Assembly: GCA_020635795.1 (NCBI GenBank)
Contig: JACJZD010000001.1
Coordinates: 1,125,001 to 1,189,000 of the forward strand
DNA from: Flavobacteriales bacterium
Lineage (GTDB): Bacteria; Bacteroidota; Bacteroidia; Flavobacteriales_E; Vicingaceae
DNA: 64,000 nt
Reading direction: 5' to 3'
Part shown: positions 1-8,246 of the stretch, in pieces
Position numbering within the stretch: the stretch's first letter is position 1
Layout of the letters: each line of letters starts with the position of its first letter
Translations under genes and position numbers: made by a program
The notes under the pieces: generated by a model
Told to the model about the DNA's origin: nothing
The model's database searches: none
Seen by the model: only the letters and a program-made list of their open reading frames with translations

Positions 1-123
1 TCAGGCTCAAGAATTATTGTCACCTTAATTAACGTGTTAAAACAAAATGGAGGTAAGTTAGGTGCAGCAGGTATTTGTAATGGTGGAGGCGGAGCTTCTG
101 CTTTAATTATAGAAAACATATAA
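1..123 (+). CDS. 3' end of a thiolase (acetyl-CoA acetyltransferase), partial
   Basis: The open frame enters from the left edge and stops with TAA at 121-123. The last 40 codons contain the C-terminal thiolase signature: a helix ending in LKQNGGK, then GAAGICNGGGGASALI. In thiolases this glycine-rich loop carries the active-site Cys (here in GICNGGGG) that acts as acid/base in the Claisen reaction, making or splitting acetoacetyl-CoA or 3-ketoacyl-CoA. Only the last tenth of the protein is present, so degradative and biosynthetic thiolases cannot be told apart. The family call is secure from the motif; the substrate is unknown. Confidence 0.85.
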   Translation, partial: SGSRIIVTLINVLKQNGGKLGAAGICNGGGGASALIIENI

Positions 124-164
124 GCCTCCCCAACCCCTCCGAAGGAGGGGCTTGAGAAGAGGTG
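124..164. repeat. Dispersed palindromic repeat, CCCCTCC/GGAGGGG family (R1 copy 1)
   Basis: A perfect hairpin, cccctcc-gaa-ggagggg, lies at 134-150, flanked by gcctccccaa on the left and cttgagaagaggtg on the right. A near-identical unit is at 50058-50098 (gat loop), and related palindromes are at 38121, 43945 and 50184. It starts directly after the thiolase stop codon and could act as a transcript-end hairpin, though no long T-run follows. Confidence 0.8.
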
Positions 165-256
165 AAAAAAAGAAATAAAATAATCTTAAGCATTTTTAGT
201 GGGGCTTAGTTTAGAATTATAACTATTAACTTTTAACAATTAACCAATAACTCATT

Positions 257-1039
257 TTGAAATACGGAATTTGTCATTTAAGTGTTGTACCCTGTAGGTT
301 TGAACCCTCTGATAGAAGCGAGATGGTTACACAATTACTTTTTGGCGAAACGGTTAAGATTTACGAAGAAAAAAAAGGGGATTGGCGTAGAATTAAAACT
401 GCCTTTGATGATTACGATTGTTGGGTAGATAAAAAACAAATCACCGAAATACCTATTGAAGAGTTTGATGATATCAATGGTAAATCTAGAGTATTGAGCG
501 GTGAATTGGTACATGTTATCCATAATAAATCTACAGAGGAATTTATTCCGATTGTTTTAGGTAGTTTTTTGCCAAACTACAATAAAAACAAAGTTTCATT
601 TAACGTTACCGATTATATTTTTGATGGATTAACTTTTGATACATCAAAGGAAAGTTTAAAAAATAAATTGGTTGAGAATGCTTACTTGTATTTAAATACG
701 CCATATTTGTGGGGAGGTCGTTCGCCTTTTGGAATTGATTGTTCAGGATTTACTCAGCTTTTATATAAATTAAATGGAGTAAAGTTACCTCGTGATGCAT
801 CTCAACAGGCAAAAGTTGGACAGACCTTGAGTTTTGTTGAGGAGTCTGAAGCAGGCGATTTAGCTTTTTTTGATAACGAAGAGGGAAATATTATACATGT
901 AGGAATGGTTCTAGAAAACAATAGAATTATCCACGCCTCTGGGAAAGTAAGAATAGACCGATTAGATCATCAAGGAATTTATAATGTTGATACCAATAAG
1001 TATTCTCATCGGTTAAGATTGATTAAAAAGATATTATAA
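257..1039 (+). CDS. C40 family peptidase, NlpC/P60 domain
   Basis: A 260-residue predicted cell-wall endopeptidase, expected to cleave peptide stems of peptidoglycan. Residues 1-60 form an SH3-like targeting domain (GICHLSVVP, LLFGE, DDYDCWV). Residues about 130-258 are the NlpC/P60 domain, with Cys162 in DCSGF, His214 in IIHVGM and His226 in IIHAS as the likely catalytic residues. The start is TTG at 257. It is preferred because MKYGICHLS belongs to the conserved SH3 domain, whereas the next ATG at 323 would remove it. No signal peptide is visible, which is common in Bacteroidota members of this family. A hairpin terminator follows within 10 bases. Confidence 0.88.
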   Translation: MKYGICHLSVVPCRFEPSDRSEMVTQLLFGETVKIYEEKKGDWRRIKTAFDDYDCWVDKKQITEIPIEEFDDINGKSRVLSGELVHVIHNKSTEEFIPIVLGSFLPNYNKNKVSFNVTDYIFDGLTFDTSKESLKNKLVENAYLYLNTPYLWGGRSPFGIDCSGFTQLLYKLNGVKLPRDASQQAKVGQTLSFVEESEAGDLAFFDNEEGNIIHVGMVLENNRIIHASGKVRIDRLDHQGIYNVDTNKYSHRLRLIKKIL

Positions 1040-1041
1040 AT

Positions 1042-1069
1042 AAAAAAACCAGCATTCGCTGGTTTTTTT
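1042..1069. terminator. Bidirectional intrinsic terminator
   Basis: The hairpin aaaaaaaccagc-attc-gctggttttttt sits between the convergent NlpC/P60 gene and the Cys-rich gene. T-runs are present on both strands, so it can end both transcripts. Confidence 0.85.
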
Positions 1070-1089
1070 ATTTATAATATCAATGGTTT

Positions 1090-1419
1090 TTATTCGTCAC
1101 CAGTATTGGTTTTGTCTTTTACGCCTTCTTCCATTATAGCTCTGTCAGTATCATCACCTTCTTTTATAGGAGTAGCACAACATGCTTTTTTACAATCTTT
1201 AGCACATTTTTTTTCGTCTTTCTTTACGCAACATTCTTTTTTGCAATCCTTTTCACATTTTTTAGCATCTTTTTTTGCGCAACATTCCTTTTTGCAGTCT
1301 TTTTCACATTTTGTTGCTTTTTCGGTTGTAGCTTTAGTTGTTGCTTGTGCTTGAGCTGTGTTTGATGAAACTACAACAAATAAAAAAGCAGTAAGACATA
1401 ATACGATAAAATTTTTCAT
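1090..1419 (-). CDS. Small secreted protein with three Cys-rich 17-residue repeats
   Basis: A 109-residue protein of unknown function. Residues 1-25 are a signal peptide ending in AQAQ. The mature part holds three tandem units with an exact period of 17 residues, each carrying four cysteines in a CxxxCxxxCC pattern (Cys38/42/46/47, 55/59/63/64, 72/76/80/81) in a background of Lys, Glu and Asp. The i, i+4, i+8 spacing would put cysteines on one face of a helix, which could suit soft-metal binding or a disulfide ladder; this is inference. The C-terminus (from about 84) is acidic and lacks Cys. The gene is monocistronic. I do not recognise a named family. Confidence 0.75.
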   Translation of the reverse strand: MKNFIVLCLTAFLFVVVSSNTAQAQATTKATTEKATKCEKDCKKECCAKKDAKKCEKDCKKECCVKKDEKKCAKDCKKACCATPIKEGDDTDRAIMEEGVKDKTNTGDE

Positions 1420-1478
1420 AATTAAGATAGTTTAGTTTATAATTGGGTTAGTTCAATTTTTATGCCAAGGTAATAAAA

Positions 1479-1507
1479 AAAACCTCATAACTTAGTTATG
1501 AGGTTTT
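1479..1507 (-). terminator. Terminator of the M4 protease gene
   Basis: A perfect 13-base stem (1479-1491 with 1495-1507) has a tta loop. It is followed on the minus strand by a run of T (1473-1480 on the plus strand is A-rich). It lies 27 bases past the stop of the protease gene. Confidence 0.85.
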
Positions 1508-1533
1508 AATTTTTAAAAGAGCTATACAGAATT

Positions 1534-4500
1534 TTATTTTATAACTTTCTCTGTATAAGTATCTGTACCATTACTCATTTGAATAAAGTAAATACCATTA
1601 GAATGATTTGAGATGTTTATTGATTCTTTAAAATTTACATCAGAAATAGCTATTGTTTTATTGTATACGGTTTGTCCTAACGAATTGAATATGTTTAAGG
1701 TATATTCTCCTTTATCTAAACCTTTAGAAATTATTTCTACATTCCCATTTGAATGATTAAAAAATGAGGTCCATCCAGATTCATTTGATAAAGAATTGAC
1801 ATCAGTACATAGGCTTACAATTGCATCAACGGGCTCCCTAGGACTAGTACAATTTGATCCTTTTACTATCCAATCATAAAAATAATAGTAATAAGATAAA
1901 CCAGCACTACTATTTTTAATAGATGCCAGACCGCTAATAGCGTAAGGATAAGTTACCCCAGCATTATTACGGTATAAATCTTTTACACTTGAAGCATCAG
2001 CTAAAACCAATCTGTAATCTGTGCCAGGACTAATGTTAAATGCTACAGTTACTGTTCGTAACCCAGTTGAAATACTAGTAGTTCTTGTATTTAATACGTT
2101 TCCATTATTATCTTGTAATTGAATTGTTCTAGTACCAGCTGTTTGAGCATAAACTTTAACAGATTGTAAAAACATTTGATCGTAAACATCAAAAACTAGA
2201 TACTGTTCATTGTTAAGGTACCCACCGCCACCAGAATTATCTATCTTACCAAGTTGTTGATTTTGAGCAGCTATGAAATCTTCAACATAATAAGTAGTAG
2301 AATTTGTTAGTATTGGGGTGGTGTAACTTGAACCTGTGCTTAATATAGTTGTACTTACAGGAGAATCATACCATTTTAAAGTTCCAGCACCTGTTGCAGA
2401 TAGGAAAGCCGTATTATTTGTACAAATACTATCCCCTTGAACAACAGGAGCATCGGGCATATTAACAAAAATGTAACCAGTTTTAACTTCTGTATTTGAT
2501 CCAACAACATTTGTAGCTGTTAGTTGTACCGTATAAAGCCCTGGTTGAGTATACGTATAGTTTGGGTTTTGAATGTTTGAGGTGTTACCATCACCAAAAT
2601 CCCAAGCCCATGCATTTGGTCCATTAGATGATAAATCTTGAAATTTTACATTACCTGTACAAGTAGTGTCAACATCTACGGTAAAATCTACAGTTGGAGC
2701 AGCAGTTGCTATATCGCAAGTCCAATCAATTTGAAAACCAGATTCTTCCAGTCCAGGATCTGAAGTAAACAAAATTGTAATAGAACTGCTTGATGAAGAA
2801 ATGGTAGCAGGAGGCAGATTGTTATTGCAATAGGTTCCTATTAATGGATAAGTAGTATTTGGTCCATCATAAATTTTTAGATTATCATAGTTACATATCG
2901 TACCACCTTGATCCCCAGATTCGACATCAAATAATGGAAAAGTTAAATGAACTTGACCAGCCATTGTTGGCGAAATTGTAGCTATGGCAGTTTGATTTGC
3001 ACCGTAAGGAGCACATGGACCTCCGCTATCAAATAAAGAACCTGAACAACTTGTTAAAGAAGTTGAACCTGAAGTTGGCATAATGGTATTACACGTTAAT
3101 GTTGAATCAATTGTGATGTAGGCTGTTTTAATTTCGGTATCACTTCCACAAGTAGGACCTCCATCTGCGAAAAGTTCTACATTATAGGTGCCATAGTTAG
3201 TATAGGTATGAGACGGGTTCATACTATTACTGGTTGAACCATCACCAAAGTCCCATGTAAATGTTCCTCCATTTACACTTGTATTATTAAAATTAACTGT
3301 AAATGGAGCAGAGCATGATGTTGTTAGACAAGTTTCAAAATCACTTACCGTAAAAGGCTGATACATACTTCCAACACCAACAGCATACCAAGCATTGGTA
3401 ACAGATTCAACATGAGCAGTACAAGCCCCAAATAAATCTACTGTTGCTTGAATAGAAAAAAATCTAGCATCTGCATAATCAGAACTTGATGTTAAATAAA
3501 CCGTTAAATTTCTAAATGCGACTTTACTAGCATCTTCTAAACCGATAGCATTAACAGTATAAGCATCATTATTATCATTAGTTCCTGATCCTCCATCAAC
3601 CAATAAAACATACCAAAAATTTTGTACGCCACTATTGGTGTGAACCCCACCATTATCAGCGCCACCAAGAGCAGCCCAATATGTTCCAAAATAAGTATCT
3701 GGGTCACTTTTTGAGTTAGGGTTTGCCATGTTTCTAATTCCAGTTCCACCTAAGTCTTCACCCATTATCCAATTGGCTAAGGCAGGACGAGCAACATACT
3801 CAACTGAAACTCCAAAAATATCACTAAACGACTCGTTTAATGCTCCTGATTCATCTTGATAGACAAGATTAGCAGTAAATGTTGTTAATCCATGAGTTAT
3901 TTCATGTCCAGCAATATCCAATGCCGTAAAAGGTCTATTTCCTGAACTACCATCTCCATAAGTCATTCGTTGTCCATCCCAAAAAGCATTGCCGTAATTT
4001 AAATCATAATGTACATAGCTATCTAATCTAAAACCTGCATTATCAATACTGTTTCTACCGTGTTTATTTAAATAGTAGTCATAGGTCATTTCAGCACCCC
4101 AATGAGCATCTGTTGCATATTTATCAACACCAGCTAAATTCCAAACACTTGATGTATTTGTAAAATTTGTATTAGAATAATTTGTAGTCGTCCCACAATT
4201 AAATGTTCTTACTCCATTTCCTCTCCCTGTCTCTTGTAAACGATAATTACCAGCACTTACCATATCTGATGTCATAGTTTGAGTGCCGCTATAGCCAGTT
4301 ACAGCTGATCCAACTTCATCAACATGATGTATTTTATTCTCACTCCATAAAACCTCGCCAGTATTAGCGTCAACATAAATTTCTTGTCTTGATAATGGCT
4401 CCTGAGCATAAATGTTAAACGAATAAGCAAGTTTTAATTCATTTTTTATTTTTCCATCTTTATTTATATAAATTAATTTTCCTTCAGGAAAATAAGTCGC

Positions 4501-5025
4501 ATTTGGATTGTTTTGTTCCCATTTTAAATGAGTTTCTTCAGATGGGATTTCCCATTTGTATTTAGATGCATTTACAAACGATAATGCCTTAGAAAGTGCA
4601 ATTGTTTCGGATAATGAATGATTATTGGAGTTGATGGGACTAAATAACTCACCATTCATTGAAATTATTTTTCCATTTTTAGTATGAACAATATACATTC
4701 CTAATTTAACAGGAATGTTGTTTATGGTTTGTTGAAACCTATAGTGTATGAACCCTAAAAGGTCCTTTTCTTCACTTAATAGATTTAATCCAAATTTTGT
4801 ATCAGCATTAGATAAACTATTTAAGTAGCTTTCCAACTTATTAAATGGCAATTCATTACCTTCTTTAAATTTAATGAAATTTGGTATTAATGAGAATTCT
4901 TTATACCTAAGTATTTCAGTACCATTAATTTTATCATTTGCTTTTTTACCATACAATTCTATTGTTTCAGAGTAAACAGATATAACTGTAAATAAAGCTA
5001 GAACAATTGTAATTATTTTTTTCAT
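1534..5025 (-). CDS. Secreted M4 (thermolysin-like) metalloprotease with PKD, CUB and T9SS sorting domains
   Basis: A 1163-residue exported zinc protease. Domains in order: signal peptide 1-19; FTP/PepSY propeptide about 40-230; M4 catalytic domain about 240-560 with HEITH (His374, Glu375, His378), third zinc ligand Glu398 in ALNESFSD, and proton-shuttle His462 in GGVHTNSG; PKD domain about 572-640 (WDFGDGS); CUB-like domain about 645-770; second PKD about 778-855 (WDFGDGN); Ig-like domain about 858-915 (TLKWYDSP); an unassigned beta domain about 915-1056; and a type A T9SS C-terminal sorting domain about 1090-1163 (LNIFNSLGQ, NGIYFIQM). It is expected to cross the outer membrane by T9SS and digest external protein. 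It is transcribed alone, between a TAnnTTTG box and a terminator. Confidence 0.93.
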   Translation of the reverse strand: MKKIITIVLALFTVISVYSETIELYGKKANDKINGTEILRYKEFSLIPNFIKFKEGNELPFNKLESYLNSLSNADTKFGLNLLSEEKDLLGFIHYRFQQTINNIPVKLGMYIVHTKNGKIISMNGELFSPINSNNHSLSETIALSKALSFVNASKYKWEIPSEETHLKWEQNNPNATYFPEGKLIYINKDGKIKNELKLAYSFNIYAQEPLSRQEIYVDANTGEVLWSENKIHHVDEVGSAVTGYSGTQTMTSDMVSAGNYRLQETGRGNGVRTFNCGTTTNYSNTNFTNTSSVWNLAGVDKYATDAHWGAEMTYDYYLNKHGRNSIDNAGFRLDSYVHYDLNYGNAFWDGQRMTYGDGSSGNRPFTALDIAGHEITHGLTTFTANLVYQDESGALNESFSDIFGVSVEYVARPALANWIMGEDLGGTGIRNMANPNSKSDPDTYFGTYWAALGGADNGGVHTNSGVQNFWYVLLVDGGSGTNDNNDAYTVNAIGLEDASKVAFRNLTVYLTSSSDYADARFFSIQATVDLFGACTAHVESVTNAWYAVGVGSMYQPFTVSDFETCLTTSCSAPFTVNFNNTSVNGGTFTWDFGDGSTSNSMNPSHTYTNYGTYNVELFADGGPTCGSDTEIKTAYITIDSTLTCNTIMPTSGSTSLTSCSGSLFDSGGPCAPYGANQTAIATISPTMAGQVHLTFPLFDVESGDQGGTICNYDNLKIYDGPNTTYPLIGTYCNNNLPPATISSSSSSITILFTSDPGLEESGFQIDWTCDIATAAPTVDFTVDVDTTCTGNVKFQDLSSNGPNAWAWDFGDGNTSNIQNPNYTYTQPGLYTVQLTATNVVGSNTEVKTGYIFVNMPDAPVVQGDSICTNNTAFLSATGAGTLKWYDSPVSTTILSTGSSYTTPILTNSTTYYVEDFIAAQNQQLGKIDNSGGGGYLNNEQYLVFDVYDQMFLQSVKVYAQTAGTRTIQLQDNNGNVLNTRTTSISTGLRTVTVAFNISPGTDYRLVLADASSVKDLYRNNAGVTYPYAISGLASIKNSSAGLSYYYYFYDWIVKGSNCTSPREPVDAIVSLCTDVNSLSNESGWTSFFNHSNGNVEIISKGLDKGEYTLNIFNSLGQTVYNKTIAISDVNFKESINISNHSNGIYFIQMSNGTDTYTEKVIK

Positions 5026-5053
5026 GAAAATTAGTTTGGTTAGGTTGTGAATT

Positions 5054-5061
5054 CAAATGTA
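5054..5061 (-). promoter_or_regulatory. Candidate -7 box for the M4 protease gene
   Basis: The minus strand reads TACATTTG, a full match to the Bacteroidota -7 consensus TAnnTTTG, 29 bases upstream of the ATG. No clear TTTG -33 element was seen. Confidence 0.45.
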
Positions 5062-5155
5062 ATTTTTTTTATAAAGAATAAAAATCACTTTAATTGTTAT
5101 TGTTGGATTGTTGATTTTTAAATGTTAATTTTTTTAACTTAGATAAAAAAAAGGT

Positions 5156-5163
5156 TAGATTTG
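5156..5163 (+). promoter_or_regulatory. Candidate -7 box for the adhesin-like gene
   Basis: TAGATTTG matches TAnnTTTG and lies 37 bases before the ATG at 5201. The -33 region is AT-rich with no obvious TTG. Confidence 0.45.
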
Positions 5164-5200
5164 TAAAAATTAATAATATTAATAACCAAAAAATTAAATT

Positions 5201-6850
5201 ATGAAAAAAATGTACATTTTAGGTTTAGCTTCTATGTTTGTTTTGGGTGCAACAGCTCAAAATAGGGTTCAAGTTAAATCGTTAAAAAAATCTGAATCAT
5301 CAGTTAATGCTAAATTAGGTAATAATGGTGGGTCTTCAATTTCTCAAATTGCTGGTAATCTTGTTTGTACTACTCCGTATGTAGCTGGTACTACAATGGA
5401 CTTAAATTTTGAGTTAACTTTAACAAACACTGATTTTGAATATGGTGACTATTTGGAAATTACTTTTCCTGCAGGTATAACACCTAATTCTAGTCCAAAT
5501 GACCCATTTGCTTCAGATGCTGCAGATCCAGGTCCTGATGGTCCAGAAGCACTAAATCCAATTGTAGGTCAAGTTATTTCATGGGGTAATAATGATGATA
5601 ATTGGGGTGGTATAGTTGCTGACGGAACTACATATCCATTTACTGTAAATGTTACGATTGCACCTGGTACAACAGGTAATTTACCTGCTAACTATGTGCT
5701 TTCAGGGGATCAATATACAGGTCCAGCTCCTGATCAAACAGGTTCAATTACTATTTTTGAAGCTGGAGCTTCTATTGATGATGTTCAAGCATTTTTAGGT
5801 GGTGCACAAACGTTGACAAACTGTAATAATGGTATGTTAGATGTTGCTGTAAGAATCAAAAATTTAGGAACAACTACTGTTTCTGGTTTCCCAGTTTCAT
5901 ACAAAATCAATGCTTTACCAGCTGTAACAGAAACTGTTTCTGCAACTTTAGCTCCTGGTGATTCGACTGATTATATATTTACTGCTCAAGGAGATTTTTC
6001 TGCTGAAGGAGTTTATGCAGTTAAAGTATATACTGGCTTAGTTGGTGATGCTGTTAATTCAAATGATACAATAAACCAATCTTTTTATAATGGTGTTTCT
6101 GTGGATTTATCTACTACTCCTTATGCAAATGGTATAGAAACTTCTGCAGAAGTTGCTCAATTAACTGTAGCAGCTAATCCTGGTACTGTTGCAAATTGGG
6201 GCTTATCAACTGTTACTTTTCAATCAGGTGTTCAGGCATTATTTTTAACAGGTTCTTCAGCGATTGCTGATTCTTGGGTATTTACTAAATGCTTAGATGT
6301 AACTGCTGGTGAAACTTATAGAGTTACTTATTGGACTAGAACTAATACTGGTTTTAATGGTGGTATGAGTGTTAGTGTTGGAGCTACTAATTCAGCTGCA
6401 GGTATGACTGCTGGTACTGAAATTAAGGCTTTTACTGCTAATACTGCTGATGCTACATGGAGAAAAGATTCAGCTGATTATACTCCATCTGCTTCAGGTA
6501 CTGTTTATTTTGGATTTAGAGGTCAAGGAACTGCTGCTGGTAGTGGTACAAATGTTCGTTTAGATAACATTAATATATTCAAAACTACTACTGTAGGTGT
6601 TTCTGAATTAGCTACTTCTAACGAAGTTTCGATTTTCCCTAACCCTAGTACAGGTATATTTACTGTTAAAGCTTTAGATAATAATTCAACAGTTGAAGTT
6701 TACAACATTGTTGGAGAAAGAATGTTATCAAGCAAGTTAGTAAACGGAAATAATACTATTAACATGTCTAACATGTCAGTTGGAACTTATTTCTTCAAAG
6801 TAACTTCTAATGGCGAAGTAACAACTAAAAAAGTTGTTTTATCTAAATAA
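5201..6850 (+). CDS. T9SS-secreted adhesin-like protein with type A sorting domain
   Basis: A 549-residue exported protein. The signal peptide is residues 1-19 (MKKMYILGL to GATAQ). Residues about 45-185 form a beta-rich domain opening with a surface-protein-like fold (ELTLTNTDFEYGDYLEITFP). About 190-295 resembles a CARDB-type Ig module (RIKNLGTTTVSGFPV). About 300-462 resembles a choice-of-anchor-J/cleaved-adhesin jelly roll (GETYRVTYWTR, NVRLDNINIF). Residues 467-549 are a type A T9SS sorting domain (VSIFPNPSTG, VEVYNIVGE, GTYFFKV). No catalytic motif is seen, so adhesion or a structural role is an inference. It is monocistronic, bounded by a candidate promoter and a strong terminator. Confidence 0.85.
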   Translation: MKKMYILGLASMFVLGATAQNRVQVKSLKKSESSVNAKLGNNGGSSISQIAGNLVCTTPYVAGTTMDLNFELTLTNTDFEYGDYLEITFPAGITPNSSPNDPFASDAADPGPDGPEALNPIVGQVISWGNNDDNWGGIVADGTTYPFTVNVTIAPGTTGNLPANYVLSGDQYTGPAPDQTGSITIFEAGASIDDVQAFLGGAQTLTNCNNGMLDVAVRIKNLGTTTVSGFPVSYKINALPAVTETVSATLAPGDSTDYIFTAQGDFSAEGVYAVKVYTGLVGDAVNSNDTINQSFYNGVSVDLSTTPYANGIETSAEVAQLTVAANPGTVANWGLSTVTFQSGVQALFLTGSSAIADSWVFTKCLDVTAGETYRVTYWTRTNTGFNGGMSVSVGATNSAAGMTAGTEIKAFTANTADATWRKDSADYTPSASGTVYFGFRGQGTAAGSGTNVRLDNINIFKTTTVGVSELATSNEVSIFPNPSTGIFTVKALDNNSTVEVYNIVGERMLSSKLVNGNNTINMSNMSVGTYFFKVTSNGEVTTKKVVLSK

Positions 6851-6869
6851 GATAAATCATATTTAAGCT

Positions 6870-6898
6870 AAAAGAGTCCCGAATATTCGGGACTCTTT
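6870..6898 (+). terminator. Strong intrinsic terminator
   Basis: aaaagagtcccgaa-(ta)-ttcgggactctttt is followed by further T. It ends the adhesin-like gene and lies between it and the convergent hutI. Confidence 0.9.
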
Positions 6899-6923
6899 TT
6901 TTATAGCAATTTTTTGTATTTTA

Positions 6924-8153
6924 TTAAATCACCCTATCCACACAACTACTTCCAAAATAATAAGGAATAAAAGCAATAGATGGTATTTCTTTTGTGATAA
7001 AAATACTCGCCTTTTTTCCAACAGTAATACTTCCATGAGTTTTTTCAATACCCATTGCATAAGCAGCATTAATAGTTGCAGCATTAATAGCTTCTTCTGG
7101 TGTTATTTTGTAATTGATACAAGCAAGTGAAATTACAAAGTTCATGTTACCTGAAGGAGTAGAGCCAGGGTTGAAATCAGTTGCTAAAGCTAAAGGAAGT
7201 CCACTATTAATTAGTTCTCTTGCGGGTGCATAAGGTATGCCTAAGAAAAATGAGCATGAAGGTAAAAGTGTTGGCATTACTTCAGATTTAGAAAGATCTA
7301 TAATGTCTTGTTCTGACATTATTTCTAAATGGTCAACAGAAAGGGCTTTGTTTTTAATTCCAACCTGTATTCCGCCAATAGATGTAAATTGATTAACATG
7401 TATTTTAGGTGTCAAACCAATTTTAATACCAGCTTCCAAGATTCTATTCGTTTCTTCAGGGGTGTAATAATTTGTTTCGCAGAACACATCAATATAATCC
7501 GCTAATTGCTCTTTTTGTATAGTAGGCAGCATTTCATTAATAATTAAATCAATGTATGCTGTTCTATTTTCTTTAAATGCTGTTGGGATGGCGTGTGCAC
7601 CCAAAAACGTAGCTTTTATAGTAATGTTGCAATTTTCTTTTAGTCTTTTAATAACGCGTAACATTTTTAGTTCCGAATCTACAGTTAAGCCATATCCACT
7701 TTTTATTTCAACTGCACCTGTTCCCAATTGTTGTATTTCTTGTATTCTTAAAAGTGCATCATTATAAAGTTCGTCTTCCGATTTATCTTGTAGTTTTTTA
7801 GCAGAATTTAAAATTCCACCACCCTTAGCTGCAATTTCTTGATAGGTTAACCCTTTAATTCTATCCACAAACTCTTCCTCACGACTTGCTGCAAAGACCA
7901 AGTGAGTATGCGAATCGCACCAAGTAGGAAAAACCATTTTACCTGTAGCATCAATTACTTCAAGGTTCGTCCAATCAGAAATTCCTTCCCAATCGTCCAT
8001 TTTACCAAATCCGACAATCAAATCATCTTCAATAGCAAGCCAAGCATTTTTAATGGTTGATAAATGAGCCATTTCTTTACCTGACAGTTTTCGTACGTTT
8101 TTATCTAGTACTTGAACAAGCTCTTTAATGTTTTTGATTAGGATTCTACTCAT
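6924..8153 (-). CDS. hutI: Imidazolonepropionase
   Basis: A 409-residue amidohydrolase-superfamily enzyme that hydrolyses 4-imidazolone-5-propionate to N-formimino-L-glutamate, the third step of histidine degradation. Metal-site residues are visible: His82 and His84 in CDSHTH, His252 in IHVNQF, His275 in SVDHLE and Asp326 in ALATDFNPGS. GLTYQEIAAKGGGI and KSGYGLT are HutI hallmarks. The length is normal. No other hut gene is adjacent, so any hutH/hutU partners lie outside the window. It is divergent from aroC, with 93 bases between the starts. Confidence 0.95.
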   Translation of the reverse strand: MSRILIKNIKELVQVLDKNVRKLSGKEMAHLSTIKNAWLAIEDDLIVGFGKMDDWEGISDWTNLEVIDATGKMVFPTWCDSHTHLVFAASREEEFVDRIKGLTYQEIAAKGGGILNSAKKLQDKSEDELYNDALLRIQEIQQLGTGAVEIKSGYGLTVDSELKMLRVIKRLKENCNITIKATFLGAHAIPTAFKENRTAYIDLIINEMLPTIQKEQLADYIDVFCETNYYTPEETNRILEAGIKIGLTPKIHVNQFTSIGGIQVGIKNKALSVDHLEIMSEQDIIDLSKSEVMPTLLPSCSFFLGIPYAPARELINSGLPLALATDFNPGSTPSGNMNFVISLACINYKITPEEAINAATINAAYAMGIEKTHGSITVGKKASIFITKEIPSIAFIPYYFGSSCVDRVI

Positions 8154-8172
8154 TGTTTTTGTAATTATGTTT

Positions 8173-8237
8173 CGAAATTAGTAAAAAAATGATTGAAGGG
8201 TTAAATTATAATTAATAGTATTTTAGTGTTAATTTCG
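8173..8237. promoter_or_regulatory. Divergent promoter region of hutI and aroC
   Basis: The hutI-aroC gap carries TAATTTCG on each strand (minus-strand copy at 8173-8180, plus-strand copy at 8230-8237). Each is one base off the TAnnTTTG -7 consensus and ends 19 and 9 bases before its ATG. The shared variant is suggestive but weak. Confidence 0.35.
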
Positions 8238-8246
8238 TAATTACTT

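Noticed and set aside
1106..1354. Plus-strand ORF opposite the Cys-rich gene, rich in Phe, Ser and His
   Set aside because: It is the mirror of the repetitive Cys/Lys coding sequence; the minus-strand frame has a signal peptide and exact period.
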